Shown: one piece after another, positions 53,128 through 64,000 of the stretch
How positions within the stretch are numbered: position 1 is the stretch's first letter
How the letters are laid out: every line of letters starts with the position of its first letter
NCBI RefSeq assembly: GCF_014926585.1
Contig: NZ_CP045422.1
Coordinates: 2,131,001 to 2,195,000 of the forward strand
Length of the DNA: 64,000 bases
Direction: 5' to 3'
Source: Devosia beringensis
Lineage (GTDB): Bacteria > Pseudomonadota > Alphaproteobacteria > Rhizobiales > Devosiaceae
The notes under the pieces: generated by a model
What the model was told of the DNA's origin: nothing
Database searches by the model: none
Seen by the model: only the letters and a program-made list of their open reading frames with translations
Program-made: the position numbers and the translations under genes

Positions 53128-55395
53128 ATGGTCACGACCACAGGCGGCCCACGCGTGCTGCTCAGGCAATTGCGCGAGACAATGGCGGAGCCGCTGGCTT
53201 CGCAGGCTCGGCTCGACAAGATCGTCGGCCTGATCGCCGACAATATGCATGCCGATGTCTGCTCCTTTTACGTGCTGCGCGATGACGGTGCGCTCGAGCT
53301 GTTTGCCAGCAAGGGCCTCGCCGCCGAATCGGTGCACATGACCACGCTGCGGCTGGGCGAAGGCCTGGTCGGGCTGATTGCCGCCGAAGCCGAGCCGCTC
53401 AGCCTCGACGACGCCACCAGCCATCCTGCCTTTGCCTATCGTCCGGAAACCGGCGAAGAGCGCTACAATGCCTTTCTGGGCGTGCCGGTATTGCGGGCCG
53501 GCCAGACGCTGGGCGTGCTCGTGGTGCAGAATGCCGAGCGGCGCCATTACGGCGAGGATGAAACCGAGGCGATGCTGACTACGGCCACAATTCTGGCCGA
53601 GATGATCGCCACCTCGGACTTTGACAATCTGATCAAGCCGGGGTCCGATATCGATCTCAGGCGACCACGCATGTTCACTGGCGTCAGCTTTACCGACGGC
53701 ATCGCCTTGGGCACGGTGGTGCTGCATGATCCGCGCGTGGTGGTCTCCAACTTCATCGCCGAAGATACGGACCTCGAAAAGGTGCGGCTGGAGACGGCGC
53801 TCGAAACCATGCGGGTGTCGATCGACGCCATGCTGGACCATGGCGACATGGCCGGCCCGACCGACCATCGCGAGATTCTCGAAACCTATCGCATGTTCGC
53901 CAATGATCGCGGCTGGGTGCACCGGCTGACCGAGGCGATCGAGAATGGCCTCAGCGCCGAAGCGGCGGTGGAGCGGGTGCAGAACGATACCCGCGCCCGC
54001 ATGCTGCGCCAGACCGATCCCTATATCCGCGACCGGCTGCATGACCTCGACGATCTGGCCAACCGGCTGCTGCGGGTGCTGACCGGCGACGGCCATGCGC
54101 TGGCGCATAAGGCGCTGCCGGACAATGCCATCCTCGTCGCGCGCAATATGGGCCCGGCCGAACTGCTCGAATATGACCGCACCAAGCTGCGCGGCATTGT
54201 GCTCGAAGAGGGCGGGACGACGGCGCATGTCGCCATCGTGGCGCGCTCGCTGGGCATGGTGGCCGTGGGGCAGGCGCAGTCGATCGTCTCGATGTGCGAA
54301 AGCGGCGACGATATCATTCTGGATGGCGCGGCTGGCCTCGTGCATTTGCGGCCCACGTCGGACATCGTCCAGGCCTATGCCGACAAGGTGAAGGTCTCGG
54401 CCAAGCGCCGGGCGCATTATGCCGCGCTCAAGGACAAGCCCAGCATCACCCGGGACGGCGTGGCCATCACCCTGCTGCACAATTCGGGTCTGGTGGCCGA
54501 CCTGCCCATGCTTGACGACACCGGCGCGGCGGGGGTGGGGCTGTTCCGCACGGAACTGCAGTTCATGATTGCCAGCAAGCTGCCCAAGCTCAGCGAGCAG
54601 ACCGAGCTCTATGCCGAAGCCATGGAAATTGCCGGGGAGCGGCCGGTGGTGTTCCGTTTGCTTGATATTGGCGGCGACAAGGTCTTGCCCTATCAGCGCT
54701 CGATGGCCGAGGAAAACCCGGCCATGGGGTTTCGGTCCATTCGCCTTGGCCTGGAGCGGCCGGGGCTGCTGCGCACGCAGATCCGGGCGCTGCTGCTGGC
54801 GGCCAATGGGCGGCCGCTCAAGATCCTGGTGCCGATGGTCACCGAGACCTTCGAATTCGTGCAGACCCGCAAGGTGGTCGACAAGGAAGTGGCGCGCCTG
54901 CGCCGCGCCGGCACGCCGATCCCCAGCCGGCTCGAGCTGGGCGTGATGGTGGAAGTGCCCTCGCTGCTGTTCGAGCTCGACCAGCTGCTGCCGCTGGCCG
55001 ATTTCGTCTCGATCGGCTCCAATGATCTGGTGCAGTTCCTGACGGCGTCGGATCGCGCCAATCCGCGCGTCGCCAAGAATTACGATCCCATCGGCATGCC
55101 GCGGCTGCGGGCGATCAGGCTCGTCGTCGATGCGGCGCGGCGCTACAATATCCCGATCACCATGTGCGGCGAGCTGGCCGGCAAGCCGCTCGAGGCGCTG
55201 GCCCTGATGGCGGTGGGCATGACGCGGCTATCGATGGGCCCGGCCTCGATCGGGCCGATCAAGGAACTGGTGCTCAATCTGGACCTCAAGCCGATCCAGC
55301 AATCGATAGGCGCGGCGCTCAGCGATGGCGCGCAGGGCATCACGATCCGGCAATTGCTGCTGGAATGGATCGAGAAACAGAACCTGCCCGTGTAG
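53128..55395 (+). CDS. ptsP: Phosphoenolpyruvate-protein phosphotransferase PtsP (EI-Ntr)
   Basis: This 755-residue protein has an N-terminal GAF domain (residues ~20-165: LIADNMHADVCSFYVLRDDG, FLGVPVLRAGQTLGVLVVQN), then an enzyme I domain with the phosphohistidine in EEGGTTAHVAIVARSLG (about His367), the EI signature DFVSIGSNDLVQFLTASDRA and a PEP-binding GDKVLPYQRS. It starts the nitrogen-related phosphotransferase chain to NPr and EIIA-Ntr. AAGGG lies just before the ATG. A terminator follows. Confidence 0.97.
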   Translation: MVTTTGGPRVLLRQLRETMAEPLASQARLDKIVGLIADNMHADVCSFYVLRDDGALELFASKGLAAESVHMTTLRLGEGLVGLIAAEAEPLSLDDATSHPAFAYRPETGEERYNAFLGVPVLRAGQTLGVLVVQNAERRHYGEDETEAMLTTATILAEMIATSDFDNLIKPGSDIDLRRPRMFTGVSFTDGIALGTVVLHDPRVVVSNFIAEDTDLEKVRLETALETMRVSIDAMLDHGDMAGPTDHREILETYRMFANDRGWVHRLTEAIENGLSAEAAVERVQNDTRARMLRQTDPYIRDRLHDLDDLANRLLRVLTGDGHALAHKALPDNAILVARNMGPAELLEYDRTKLRGIVLEEGGTTAHVAIVARSLGMVAVGQAQSIVSMCESGDDIILDGAAGLVHLRPTSDIVQAYADKVKVSAKRRAHYAALKDKPSITRDGVAITLLHNSGLVADLPMLDDTGAAGVGLFRTELQFMIASKLPKLSEQTELYAEAMEIAGERPVVFRLLDIGGDKVLPYQRSMAEENPAMGFRSIRLGLERPGLLRTQIRALLLAANGRPLKILVPMVTETFEFVQTRKVVDKEVARLRRAGTPIPSRLELGVMVEVPSLLFELDQLLPLADFVSIGSNDLVQFLTASDRANPRVAKNYDPIGMPRLRAIRLVVDAARRYNIPITMCGELAGKPLEALALMAVGMTRLSMGPASIGPIKELVLNLDLKPIQQSIGAALSDGAQGITIRQLLLEWIEKQNLPV

Positions 55396-55434
55396 GGCGG
55401 CGCTTGAAGTTGATCGTCATGGCCATTACAGGCA

Positions 55435-55468
55435 CGGTGTCATCCCGGCGGGGTGACACCGAGTTTTT
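55435..55468 (+). terminator. Intrinsic terminator behind ptsP
   Basis: CGGTGTCATCCC (55435-55446) pairs with GGGGTGACACCG (55450-55461), 12 pairs with one G-U and a 3-nt loop, followed by AGTTTTT. It separates ptsP from prfA. Confidence 0.85.
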
Positions 55469-55506
55469 GATGGCGCGGCGCGCTGCCGCACAGGATCTTT
55501 ACAACC

Positions 55507-56583
55507 ATGGCCTCTCTTCCCCAGGACAAGCTCGACGCCCTCGAGACGCGGTTTCAGTATGTCGAGGCGGCGCTGTCGGGTGGTGCGGGCCCGGACGAGT
55601 TCGTCAAATTCTCCAAGGAACATGCCGAACTGGCGCCGATCGTGGAGAAGATCCGCGCCTATTCGAAAGCCTTGAAGGATCGCAAGGAGGCCGAGGCGCT
55701 GCTCAAGAGCGGCGACAAGGAAATGGCCGAGATGGCCCAGGCCGAGATCGAAGAGCTCGACGACAGCATCGAAGAGCTGTTCCAGGCGGTGCGGGTGCTG
55801 CTCCTGCCCAAGGACGAGGCCGACGAGAAGTCGATTATCCTCGAAATCCGCGGCGGCACGGGCGGAGACGAAGCGGCGTTGTTCGCCGGCGACCTGTTCC
55901 GCATGTATGAGCGCTATGCCGTCAACCATGGCTGGAAGGTCACGGTGATGGAGGAAAGCCCCGGAGAAATGGGGGGCTTCAAGGAAATCATCGCCAATGT
56001 CTCGGGCAAGGGCGTCTATGCGCGCATGAAGTTCGAGAGCGGTGTGCACCGTGTGCAGCGCGTGCCGGCCACCGAAGGTTCGGGGCGCATTCATACCTCC
56101 GCAGCGACAGTGGCCGTGCTGCCAGAGGTCGAAGACATCGACATCGAAATTCGCACCGAAGACATTCGTATCGACACGATGCGCGCCTCGGGCGCCGGCG
56201 GCCAGCACGTCAACACCACCGACTCGGCGGTGCGCATCACCCATATTCCTTCTGGCATCGTCGTCACCTCGGCGATGAAGAGCCAGCATCAGAACCGGGC
56301 GCTGGCCATGCAGGTGCTGCGTTCGCGGCTCTATGACATGCAGCGCGAGGAACGCGATTCTGCCCGTTCGGCCGAGCGCAAGGGTCAGGTGGGCTCCGGC
56401 GACCGCTCCGAACGAATCCGTACCTACAATTTCCCCCAGGGCCGGGTCACCGATCATCGCATCAATCTGACGCTCTACAAGCTCGACAAGGTCATTACCG
56501 GGGAAGCGCTGGATGAGTTGATCGAGGCGCTGATCACCGAAAACCAGGCGGGGCAGCTTTCCGCCATGGAGCAGCCCAACTGA
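55507..56583 (+). CDS. prfA: Peptide chain release factor 1
   Basis: This 358-residue protein has the GGQ motif (about residues 231-233, in [20 protein letters not shown]), which triggers peptide release, and [20 protein letters not shown] in the codon-recognition domain, with a PxT-type element. RF1 reads UAA and UAG. The length equals E. coli RF1. PrmC, which methylates the GGQ glutamine, is encoded immediately after, with stop and start overlapping. Confidence 0.98.
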   Translation: MASLPQDKLDALETRFQYVEAALSGGAGPDEFVKFSKEHAELAPIVEKIRAYSKALKDRKEAEALLKSGDKEMAEMAQAEIEELDDSIEELFQAVRVLLLPKDEADEKSIILEIRGGTGGDEAALFAGDLFRMYERYAVNHGWKVTVMEESPGEMGGFKEIIANVSGKGVYARMKFESGVHRVQRVPATEGSGRIHTSAATVAVLPEVEDIDIEIRTEDIRIDTMRASGAGGQHVNTTDSAVRITHIPSGIVVTSAMKSQHQNRALAMQVLRSRLYDMQREERDSARSAERKGQVGSGDRSERIRTYNFPQGRVTDHRINLTLYKLDKVITGEALDELIEALITENQAGQLSAMEQPN

Positions 56584-57452
56584 GCCAGAAGCCGACCATT
56601 GGCGCGCTGTGGCGCAACTGGCGCGATGTGCTGAGCCGGCTGGGCTTTGAGACTGCGGCGCTGGACGCCAAGCTCTTGACCCAGCACGGACTGGGTCTGG
56701 GTGCACTGGACCTGGCGATGCGGGAGAACCAGGATGTCGATCCGGCCGGGGCCGAGCGCGTCGCGGCATTGCTGCAGCGTCGGCTGGCCGGGGAATCGGT
56801 GGCGCGCATCATCGGCGAGCGGGAATTCTACGGCCTGGCATTCAGTCTCAACGCGGCGACGCTGGAGCCGCGGCCCGATACCGAGCTGCTGGTCGACCTG
56901 GCCCTGGGCATGATGCCGGCAGGCGGGCGGCTGCTCGATCTGGGCACCGGGACGGGCTGTATCTCCATCGCCATGCTGGCCCATATGGACGATATCAGCG
57001 CGGTAGCGGTCGATCTCAGCGCGCTGGCGCTCGAGGCGGCGCGCGACAATGCCGCCCGTCATGGCGTCGCGGATCGGCTCACCTTGCTCGAAGGCAGCTG
57101 GTTTGACCCGCTTGCCCCGCAGCGGTTCGACATCGTGGTTTCCAACCCGCCTTATATCACCTCGGCCGTGGTCGAGACGCTGACGCCGGAGGTGAAGGAT
57201 TTCGACCCACGACTGGCGCTTGATGGCGGGCCCGATGGGCTGGCGCCCTATCGCATCCTGGCGCGTGAGGCCGATGCCTGGCTGACCGAGGGTGGACGCC
57301 TCTTGGTGGAGATCGGGCATGACCAGGGGGCTGCCGTCAGCGGGCTGTTTCTGGAGGCCGGTTTCGAGGATGTCAGCGTGCATCGGGATCTGGCCGGGCT
57401 TGATCGGGTGGTGGTGGCGCACCATGTTAACGACATCGTCAGGGCGGGTTGA
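56580..57452 (+). CDS. prmC: Release factor glutamine methyltransferase PrmC (probable CTG start)
   Basis: This SAM enzyme has [20 protein letters not shown] and the catalytic NPPY in [10 protein letters not shown] (about 189-192). Starting at the first standard codon, GTG 56628, would remove 16 residues of the N-terminal helix ([16 protein letters not shown]) and lacks a ribosome site. A CTG at 56580-56582 overlaps the prfA TGA as CTGA, has GGAG exactly 8 nt upstream and restores the normal N-terminus (290 residues). I therefore annotate CTG as start. PrmC methylates the GGQ glutamine of RF1 and RF2. Confidence 0.93.
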   Translation: MSQKPTIGALWRNWRDVLSRLGFETAALDAKLLTQHGLGLGALDLAMRENQDVDPAGAERVAALLQRRLAGESVARIIGEREFYGLAFSLNAATLEPRPDTELLVDLALGMMPAGGRLLDLGTGTGCISIAMLAHMDDISAVAVDLSALALEAARDNAARHGVADRLTLLEGSWFDPLAPQRFDIVVSNPPYITSAVVETLTPEVKDFDPRLALDGGPDGLAPYRILAREADAWLTEGGRLLVEIGHDQGAAVSGLFLEAGFEDVSVHRDLAGLDRVVVAHHVNDIVRAG

Positions 57453-57770
57453 GAGCGGCCCGCAATTAATGCTGGCAAAGCGGACGCGAACACGGTAGTT
57501 TGCCCGTGCTGTCAAAGGCGCTTCATGAGCGCCACGGCGACATGCCACCCGAAACGTCCGGATGCTGCAAGCGGCAGCGCGGTTCCAGCAGAGGCTGGAA
57601 TAACGCAGGATGGCTCTGGAAACGCCGTCAGACGGTTTCGGTCTTCATGAAGCCAATTAGAGCCCTACGACTGCAGGCTTCGGCCTTCGCGGGGAGCTGC
57701 CCGATCAGGCAAGATGCCGGTCCGCCAGCAGTGTGACGCTTATTTTTCTAGAGTTAGATAAAGCGACCAG
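57453..57770 (+). ncRNA. Hairpin-rich intergenic region, possible structured RNA
   Basis: The 318-bp gap between prmC and the DUF4167 gene contains four hairpins in a row: GGCGCT/AGCGCC (57517-57533), GCTGC/GCAGC (57564-57578), TTCCAGC/GCTGGAA (57583-57600), and GAAA-CCGT/ACGG-TTTC (57619-57639). No convincing protein frame is present. The density of stems suggests a small RNA or a structured leader, but no folding calculation or homology search was possible. Confidence 0.3.
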
Positions 57771-58508
57771 ATGAGACCCAATAACCAGAACAACAAAAAC
57801 CGGCAGCGTGGCCGGAACGGCGGACGCAAGCACGTCAATCCGTTGTCCCGCAATTTCGAGAGCAATGGTCCGGATGTGAAGGTGCGCGGCAACGCGGCCC
57901 ATGTCGCCGAGAAATATCTGCAGCTGGCGCGCGATGCGCAGTCATCAGGCGACTCGGTGATGGCGGAGAATTATCTCCAGCATGCCGAGCACTATTTCCG
58001 CATCGTTTCGAGCGCCCAGCAGGCCCAGAATGGCATTCGGCCAGACGGCCAGGATGATGGCGATTTCGATGACGATATGCCCGAGATGAACTCGCGCTTC
58101 GCTTCGCCACAGCCGCAACCGCAGCCGCAGTCGGCCGATGGCGATGACCAGGGCGATGGCGAACAGCGCCAGCCGCGCCAGGAACGTCCCGAGGCCGAAC
58201 GCGCCCCGCGGCCTGACCGCAGCCGGCCCCGCCCGGATCGCGAGCGGCCCGACCGTGACCGCCCTGCCGCTGCGGCGGGCGAGAACGAGGCGCCTGCCGC
58301 AAGGCAGAATGCCGGCCAGGACGAGGATGCCCCTGCTGTCGAGGCTGCTGCCGAGGATGGCGAGGTCCGCAAGCCGCGCGAACGCCGGCCCCGTCGCCGC
58401 CGCCCGGCCGGTGGTGATGGCGGTGCCGACCCGGCCAGTGCCGACCAGCCCGATATCGGCGAATTGCCGGCCTTTCTGACGGCCGGTTCGACAACCGCCG
58501 CCGAATAG
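57771..58508 (+). CDS. DUF4167 domain protein
   Basis: This 245-residue protein has a conserved N-terminal block (NNKNRQRGRNGGRKHVNPLS, then NAAHVAEKYLQLARDAQSSG and AENYLQHAEHYFRIVSSAQ) that defines DUF4167. It is followed by a long disordered tail of R, P, E, D and Q (RPEAERAPRPDRSRPRPDRE), typical of RNA-binding or phase-separating proteins. The family is common in Hyphomicrobiales and unstudied. No Shine-Dalgarno is seen, and a -10-like TAGATA ends 10 nt before the ATG. A strong terminator follows. Confidence 0.92.
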   Translation: MRPNNQNNKNRQRGRNGGRKHVNPLSRNFESNGPDVKVRGNAAHVAEKYLQLARDAQSSGDSVMAENYLQHAEHYFRIVSSAQQAQNGIRPDGQDDGDFDDDMPEMNSRFASPQPQPQPQSADGDDQGDGEQRQPRQERPEAERAPRPDRSRPRPDRERPDRDRPAAAAGENEAPAARQNAGQDEDAPAVEAAAEDGEVRKPRERRPRRRRPAGGDGGADPASADQPDIGELPAFLTAGSTTAAE

Positions 58509-58524
58509 TGCCGCAGAGATTTTG

Positions 58525-58560
58525 AAAAGGCCGGACAGCGATGTCCGGCCTTTTGCTTTT
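58525..58560 (+). terminator. Intrinsic terminator behind the DUF4167 gene
   Basis: AAAAGGCCGGACA (58525-58537) and TGTCCGGCCTTTT (58542-58554) form a 13-bp stem with a GCGA loop, followed by GCTTTTT. Confidence 0.93.
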
Positions 58561-59026
58561 TGTGCGGGGCTTCCAGGCTCAACGAGAGCGCGACTTATCC
58601 CCGGTCGCAAAACTTGTGGCACACTCTCTCCATCATCCCGCATGGGCGGCCTGCAGGCGAACAGTGGTGGGGTGGGCCGGGTGTGGTCTTTGCCTGCCGC
58701 ACAGGTTCCGAGACGGCCGTGCGGGGGCGAGCGATCTCCGTGCCGCCGAACAGTTCCAAAAACCGGCGCTCCGAGGCGGCTATCGTATCATTGTTCTATT
58801 TTACCAGAGGCGGTTGCCGCTTCGGGGCCTGTCCATTCGTGACAACCGCGACCCAGGCGGCGCTTCGGCATGCAAGTTCTCCTGCCACCCTTTTCCTTTG
58901 CAAATTTTGACCTACATCATGAGCAACCAGTCTCGTGCTGATATTGATCGGGCGGGAACAGGGAACACTTTCGGCGTGAGTGACGTGCTTTAGAGACGGC
59001 CTCGCGCGCGGCTAAAGGATGGTTGC
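58555..59026 (+). other. Long intergenic region upstream of clpB
   Basis: About 470 bp without a credible gene; open frames here overlap the terminator and lack ribosome sites. It becomes AT-richer around 58790-58960. The ribosome site AAGGATGG lies just before the clpB ATG. A possible heat-shock promoter is listed separately. Confidence 0.5.
58890..58917 (+). promoter_or_regulatory. Weak candidate heat-shock (RpoH) promoter of clpB
   Basis: CTTT (58890-58893), 17 bp, CCTACAT (58911-58917) resembles the alphaproteobacterial RpoH pattern CTTG-N17/18-CYTATNT with one mismatch in each box. It would give a leader of about 100 nt. The match is modest and rests mainly on clpB being a heat-shock gene. 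Confidence 0.3.
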
Positions 59027-61636
<2,610 letters not shown>

Positions 61637-61639
61637 CCA

Positions 61640-61669
61640 AAAAAGGCCGGTCGAAAGACCGGCCTTTTT
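61640..61669 (+). terminator. Intrinsic terminator of clpB
   Basis: AAAAAGGCCGGTC (61640-61652) and GACCGGCCTTTTT (61657-61669) form a 13-bp stem with a GAAA tetraloop and a T-run. Confidence 0.94.
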
Positions 61670-61728
61670 ACTTGCCAAAGAAAGCCAGACGATCTAGAAC
61701 AAAACAAGAACATACGCAGGAGCCAATG

Positions 61729-62067
61729 ATGGTGGAGAAGATCGACTATATCGAATTTCCGTCCAGCGACCGTGCGGCCACCAGCGCTTTTTTCAGCGCA
61801 GCCTTTGGCTGGGGCCAGCTCAGTTATGGTCCGGACTATGACGCCATTGATGGCGCCGGCATTGATGGTGGTGTCGATCAGGCCGAGGGCAGGGTGGCGA
61901 GCACGATGGCCATCGTGCGCACCGATGACCTGGACGACGCCGAGCGCCGGGTGCTGGCAGCGGGCGCGGTGATCACGCGGGCCCAGTTCGACTTTCCCGG
62001 CGGCCGGCGATTCCATTTCCGCGAGCCGGGCGGCAACGAACTGGCGGTGTGGATCAGCCGCGACTAG
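61729..62067 (+). CDS. VOC (glyoxalase/bleomycin resistance-like) family protein
   Basis: This 112-residue protein has the VOC pattern: VEKIDYIEFPSSDRAATSAF, FFSAAFGWGQLSYGPDYDAI, MAIVRTDDLDDAERRVLAAG and a C-terminal FHFREPGGNELAVWI. VOC proteins bind a metal and act on small molecules or bind them; the role here is not clear. GGAG is 6 nt before ATG 61729; the ATG just ahead (61726) is too close to it. It lies 32 nt before the MFS pump gene, so the two may be co-transcribed. Confidence 0.88.
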   Translation: MVEKIDYIEFPSSDRAATSAFFSAAFGWGQLSYGPDYDAIDGAGIDGGVDQAEGRVASTMAIVRTDDLDDAERRVLAAGAVITRAQFDFPGGRRFHFREPGGNELAVWISRD

Positions 62068-62071
62068 GCTG

Positions 62072-62088
62072 CCTGCTCAATGAGCAGG
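62072..62088 (+). promoter_or_regulatory. Hairpin next to the ribosome site of the MFS gene
   Basis: CCTGCTC (62072-62078) and GAGCAGG (62082-62088) form a perfect 7-bp stem with an AAT loop. The 3' arm includes the first bases of the GGAAGG ribosome site, so it could limit translation of the pump. Confidence 0.4.
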
Positions 62089-62099
62089 AAGGTTGTGCC

Positions 62100-63605
62100 A
62101 TGAATGACCACGGTAGCGTTGCGGCGGGTGAACCCGGGACATCGAGCGCCTATTCGCCAGTGCAGCGTCGTTATGTGCTCATCGCCGCCATCCTCGCCTC
62201 GAGCATGGCCTTCATCGACGGTTCGGTGCTGTCGATTGCCATCCCGGCGCTGCGCGCCGACCTGGGTGCAACGCTGGCGGACGTGCAATGGGTGTCGAAC
62301 GGCTACCTGCTGTTTCTGGGGTCGCTGCTCTTGCTGGGCGGCGCGGCGGGCGACCGCTTCGGCCTGCGGCGGGTGTTTGGTCTGGGCATTGGCCTGTTTG
62401 TCGTTGCGTCGCTTGTCTGCGCCCTGGCGCCCCAGGTATGGGTCCTGATCGCGTTCCGGGGGCTGCAGGGGATCGGCGCCGCGCTGATGGTGCCGGGGAG
62501 CCTGGCCATCATTGCCAGAGCCTATCCGCGGGCCGAGCGGGGCAAAGCCATTGGTCTATGGGCTGCAGCGTCCTCGCTGACCACTATCATGGGCCCGGTG
62601 CTGGGCGGGCTGGTGCTGACGGTGCTGGGCGACTGGAGCTGGCGGCTGATCTTTGCCATCAACCTGCCGCTGGGCGCCATTGCCCTGGCGCTGCTGATCT
62701 TGCGCGTGCCTGCCGACGGGGCCAGCGCAAGCCACAGGCTTGATATTGTGGGGGCGATGCTGGCCAGCATCGGATTGATGCTGGTCGCCTTTGGCCTGAC
62801 CGGCAGCGGCGGGGAGAGCGTGCCGCCGCTGTCGCATGTCATGGGTTATTGCGGCAGCGGCGCGCTGCTGCTGGCCGGGTTCGTCTGGTGGGAGGGGCGG
62901 GTGCGCCATCCCATGTTGCCCTTGCGCCTGTTTGCCATCGTGCCCTTTGCCGGCGCCAATGTACTGACCTTCACGCTCTACTTCGCGCTGACTGGGGTAA
63001 CCTTTTATCTGCCCATGACCATGATTGCCGGCTGGGGCGCCTCGCCGGCCGAGGTGTCGCTGGTCATGCTGCCCTTCGGCGTGGCGATCACCTTGATCTC
63101 CGGGCTGAGCGGACAATTGGCCGACCGGTTCGGGCCGGGGCCGCTGATTGCCCTGGGCGCCGTGCTTGTCGGCCTGGCCTTTGCCGGGCTGGGCCTGACG
63201 GCGCCGGCCCAGAATGTCTGGCTGGCCGTGCTGCCGCTGATTGCCCTGGCGGGTCTGGGCATGGCCCTGGTGGTGTCGCCGCTGTCGACGGCAGTGATGA
63301 CGGCGGTGGACGATGCCGATACCGGCATTGCCTCGGGCGTCAACAATGCCGTGTCGCGCGTGGCGGGCCTGGTCGCCGTGGCCGCCATGGGCATGCTGGC
63401 GGCGCTGGTCTTCGAGCAGTCCTTGGGCAGCGCAGCCGAGCTGCCGGTCTTTTTCGGCCTGCCGGCCAATGGGCTCAGTGCCGGTCAGGAAGGCCTGCGG
63501 CAGGTCGCCACCAATAGCGCGTTCAGCGCCATTGCCTATCTCAATGCCGGCCTGTGCCTCCTGTCCGGGCTGGTGGCCTGGGTGACCCTGGAGCGCAGGC
63601 TCTAA
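62100..63605 (+). CDS. DHA2 family MFS drug-type transporter (EmrB/QacA-like)
   Basis: This 501-residue protein has 14 predicted spans and DHA2 motifs: LIAAILASSMAFIDGSVLSI, ADVQWVSNGYLLFLGSLLLL, GGAAGDRFGLRRVFGLGIGL and the motif C-like GPVLGGLVLTVLG. Members expel cationic or lipophilic compounds by proton antiport. The ATG has GGAAGG upstream. It follows the VOC gene with a 32-nt gap and its stop overlaps the convergent M23 gene by 4 nt. The substrate is unknown. Confidence 0.92.
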   Translation: MNDHGSVAAGEPGTSSAYSPVQRRYVLIAAILASSMAFIDGSVLSIAIPALRADLGATLADVQWVSNGYLLFLGSLLLLGGAAGDRFGLRRVFGLGIGLFVVASLVCALAPQVWVLIAFRGLQGIGAALMVPGSLAIIARAYPRAERGKAIGLWAAASSLTTIMGPVLGGLVLTVLGDWSWRLIFAINLPLGAIALALLILRVPADGASASHRLDIVGAMLASIGLMLVAFGLTGSGGESVPPLSHVMGYCGSGALLLAGFVWWEGRVRHPMLPLRLFAIVPFAGANVLTFTLYFALTGVTFYLPMTMIAGWGASPAEVSLVMLPFGVAITLISGLSGQLADRFGPGPLIALGAVLVGLAFAGLGLTAPAQNVWLAVLPLIALAGLGMALVVSPLSTAVMTAVDDADTGIASGVNNAVSRVAGLVAVAAMGMLAALVFEQSLGSAAELPVFFGLPANGLSAGQEGLRQVATNSAFSAIAYLNAGLCLLSGLVAWVTLERRL

Positions 63606-64000
63606 TTGGCCTGGGCGAAGGAGACCGGAGCGGGCTGGCGGGCCATCAGATCGTCCATCTGCGCCATGGTCCGGGCGAATTCGCCCTGATATTGCTGGGC
63701 CAGGATATTGTCCTTGGGCAGCTTGACGCTGAGCGGATCGACCAGATTGCCGTTGATCTTGATCTCGAAATGCAGATGCGGGCCGGTCGACTGGCCGGTC
63801 GAGCCGACATAGCCGATGATCTGGCCCTGGCGCACGCGGCTGCCCACCGACAGCCCGTCGACATAGCGCGACATGTGGCCATAGGCGGTTTCATAGCCGT
63901 TGACGTGCTTGATCTCGACCTTGTTGCCATAGCCGGACTGCCATTTGTAATAGTCGATCACGCCATCGCCGGCAGCGTAGATCGGCGTGCCCGAGCGGGC
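63602..64000 (-). CDS. M23 family metallopeptidase (5' end outside window)
   Basis: The last 132 codons of this gene are present. They contain a LytM/M23 domain: GTPIYAAGDGVIDYYKWQSG, YGNKVEIKHVNGYETAYGHM, VRQGQIIGYVGSTGQSTGPH and LHFEIKING, with the HxH zinc ligand in GPHLHFEI. Such proteins cleave peptidoglycan cross-bridges or, when degenerate, activate amidases. After the domain comes a ~45-residue tail (AQQYQGEFARTMAQMDDLMA) without other motifs. The frame continues open to the window end. Confidence 0.93.
   Translation of the reverse strand, partial: ARSGTPIYAAGDGVIDYYKWQSGYGNKVEIKHVNGYETAYGHMSRYVDGLSVGSRVRQGQIIGYVGSTGQSTGPHLHFEIKINGNLVDPLSVKLPKDNILAQQYQGEFARTMAQMDDLMARQPAPVSFAQAN

Noticed and set aside
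58561..58993. Protein-coding frame of ~150 codons before clpB
   Set aside because: It begins inside the DUF4167 terminator, has no ribosome site and translates to a sequence without recognisable features.

Overview
The window is a high-GC stretch of an alphaproteobacterial chromosome. Gene content and order point to the order Hyphomicrobiales (Rhizobiales), most probably a Devosia-like member of the Devosiaceae. The evidence is the order aroK-aroB-corC-bolA-dnaJ-cobS-cobT, the NDUFAF5-like methyltransferase beside comF-grxC-nitrilase-DUF1178, the order ubiG/lysC-ptsP-prfA-prmC-DUF4167-clpB, a DUF4167 protein, a CarD regulator and a GAF-type PtsP. The genus is an inference. There is no rRNA, CRISPR array, prophage, transposase or plasmid gene, so most of the window is core chromosome with small accessory patches.

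Layout. 1-4982: a carbohydrate locus with a cut-off sugar-binding protein, two LacI-type regulators, a TIM-barrel sugar isomerase/epimerase and a Gfo/Idh/MocA dehydrogenase, with two different LacI-type operator motifs visible. 5125-8864: outer-membrane barrel protein, tRNA-Leu(CAA), AzlCD amino-acid exporter, MATE pump. 8883-15693: secA, a PpiC foldase, argJ, a GNAT acetyltransferase, mutT and a Flp pilin. 15709-21162: periplasmic and envelope proteins (M48 protease lipoprotein, SNase-like protein, D-Ala-D-Ala carboxypeptidase, CAP lipoprotein, TusA), then a host-attachment/cytochrome c pair preceded by a perfect FNR/FixK-type box, and tRNA-Arg(CCT). 21261-31146: accessory transporters and enzymes (AGCS symporter, DJ-1/PfpI, an AT-rich lipoprotein islet, MFS, GH3 beta-glucosidase with a PA14-like insert, HxlR regulator with an AAC(3)-like acetyltransferase, L,D-transpeptidase).

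31332-42915: housekeeping genes (accA, xerD, aroK-aroB, CorC-like, bolA, J-domain protein, cobS, cobT, phytase-like esterase, carD). A cluster of palindromic repeats separates cobS from cobT. 43001-51629: cupin, methyltransferase, comF-grxC-nitrilase-DUF1178, aldo/keto reductase, ilvD, two small proteins of unknown function, and ubiG. 51795-64000: lysC, ptsP, prfA-prmC, DUF4167, clpB, a VOC protein, a DHA2-type MFS pump and the 3' end of an M23 peptidase gene.

I did not find a convincing new multi-gene system. The best leads are regulatory and structural. They are the FNR-type box in front of the host-attachment/cytochrome c pair; the HxlR-AAC(3) pair with flanking repeats; two perfect 18-bp palindromes (31181-31198 and 49903-49920); the structured carD leader; a probable CTG start for prmC overlapping prfA; the repeat clusters at 38865-39062 and 47701-47957; and a run of hairpins at 57517-57639. 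All are read by eye from the sequence, with no database search or folding calculation behind them.
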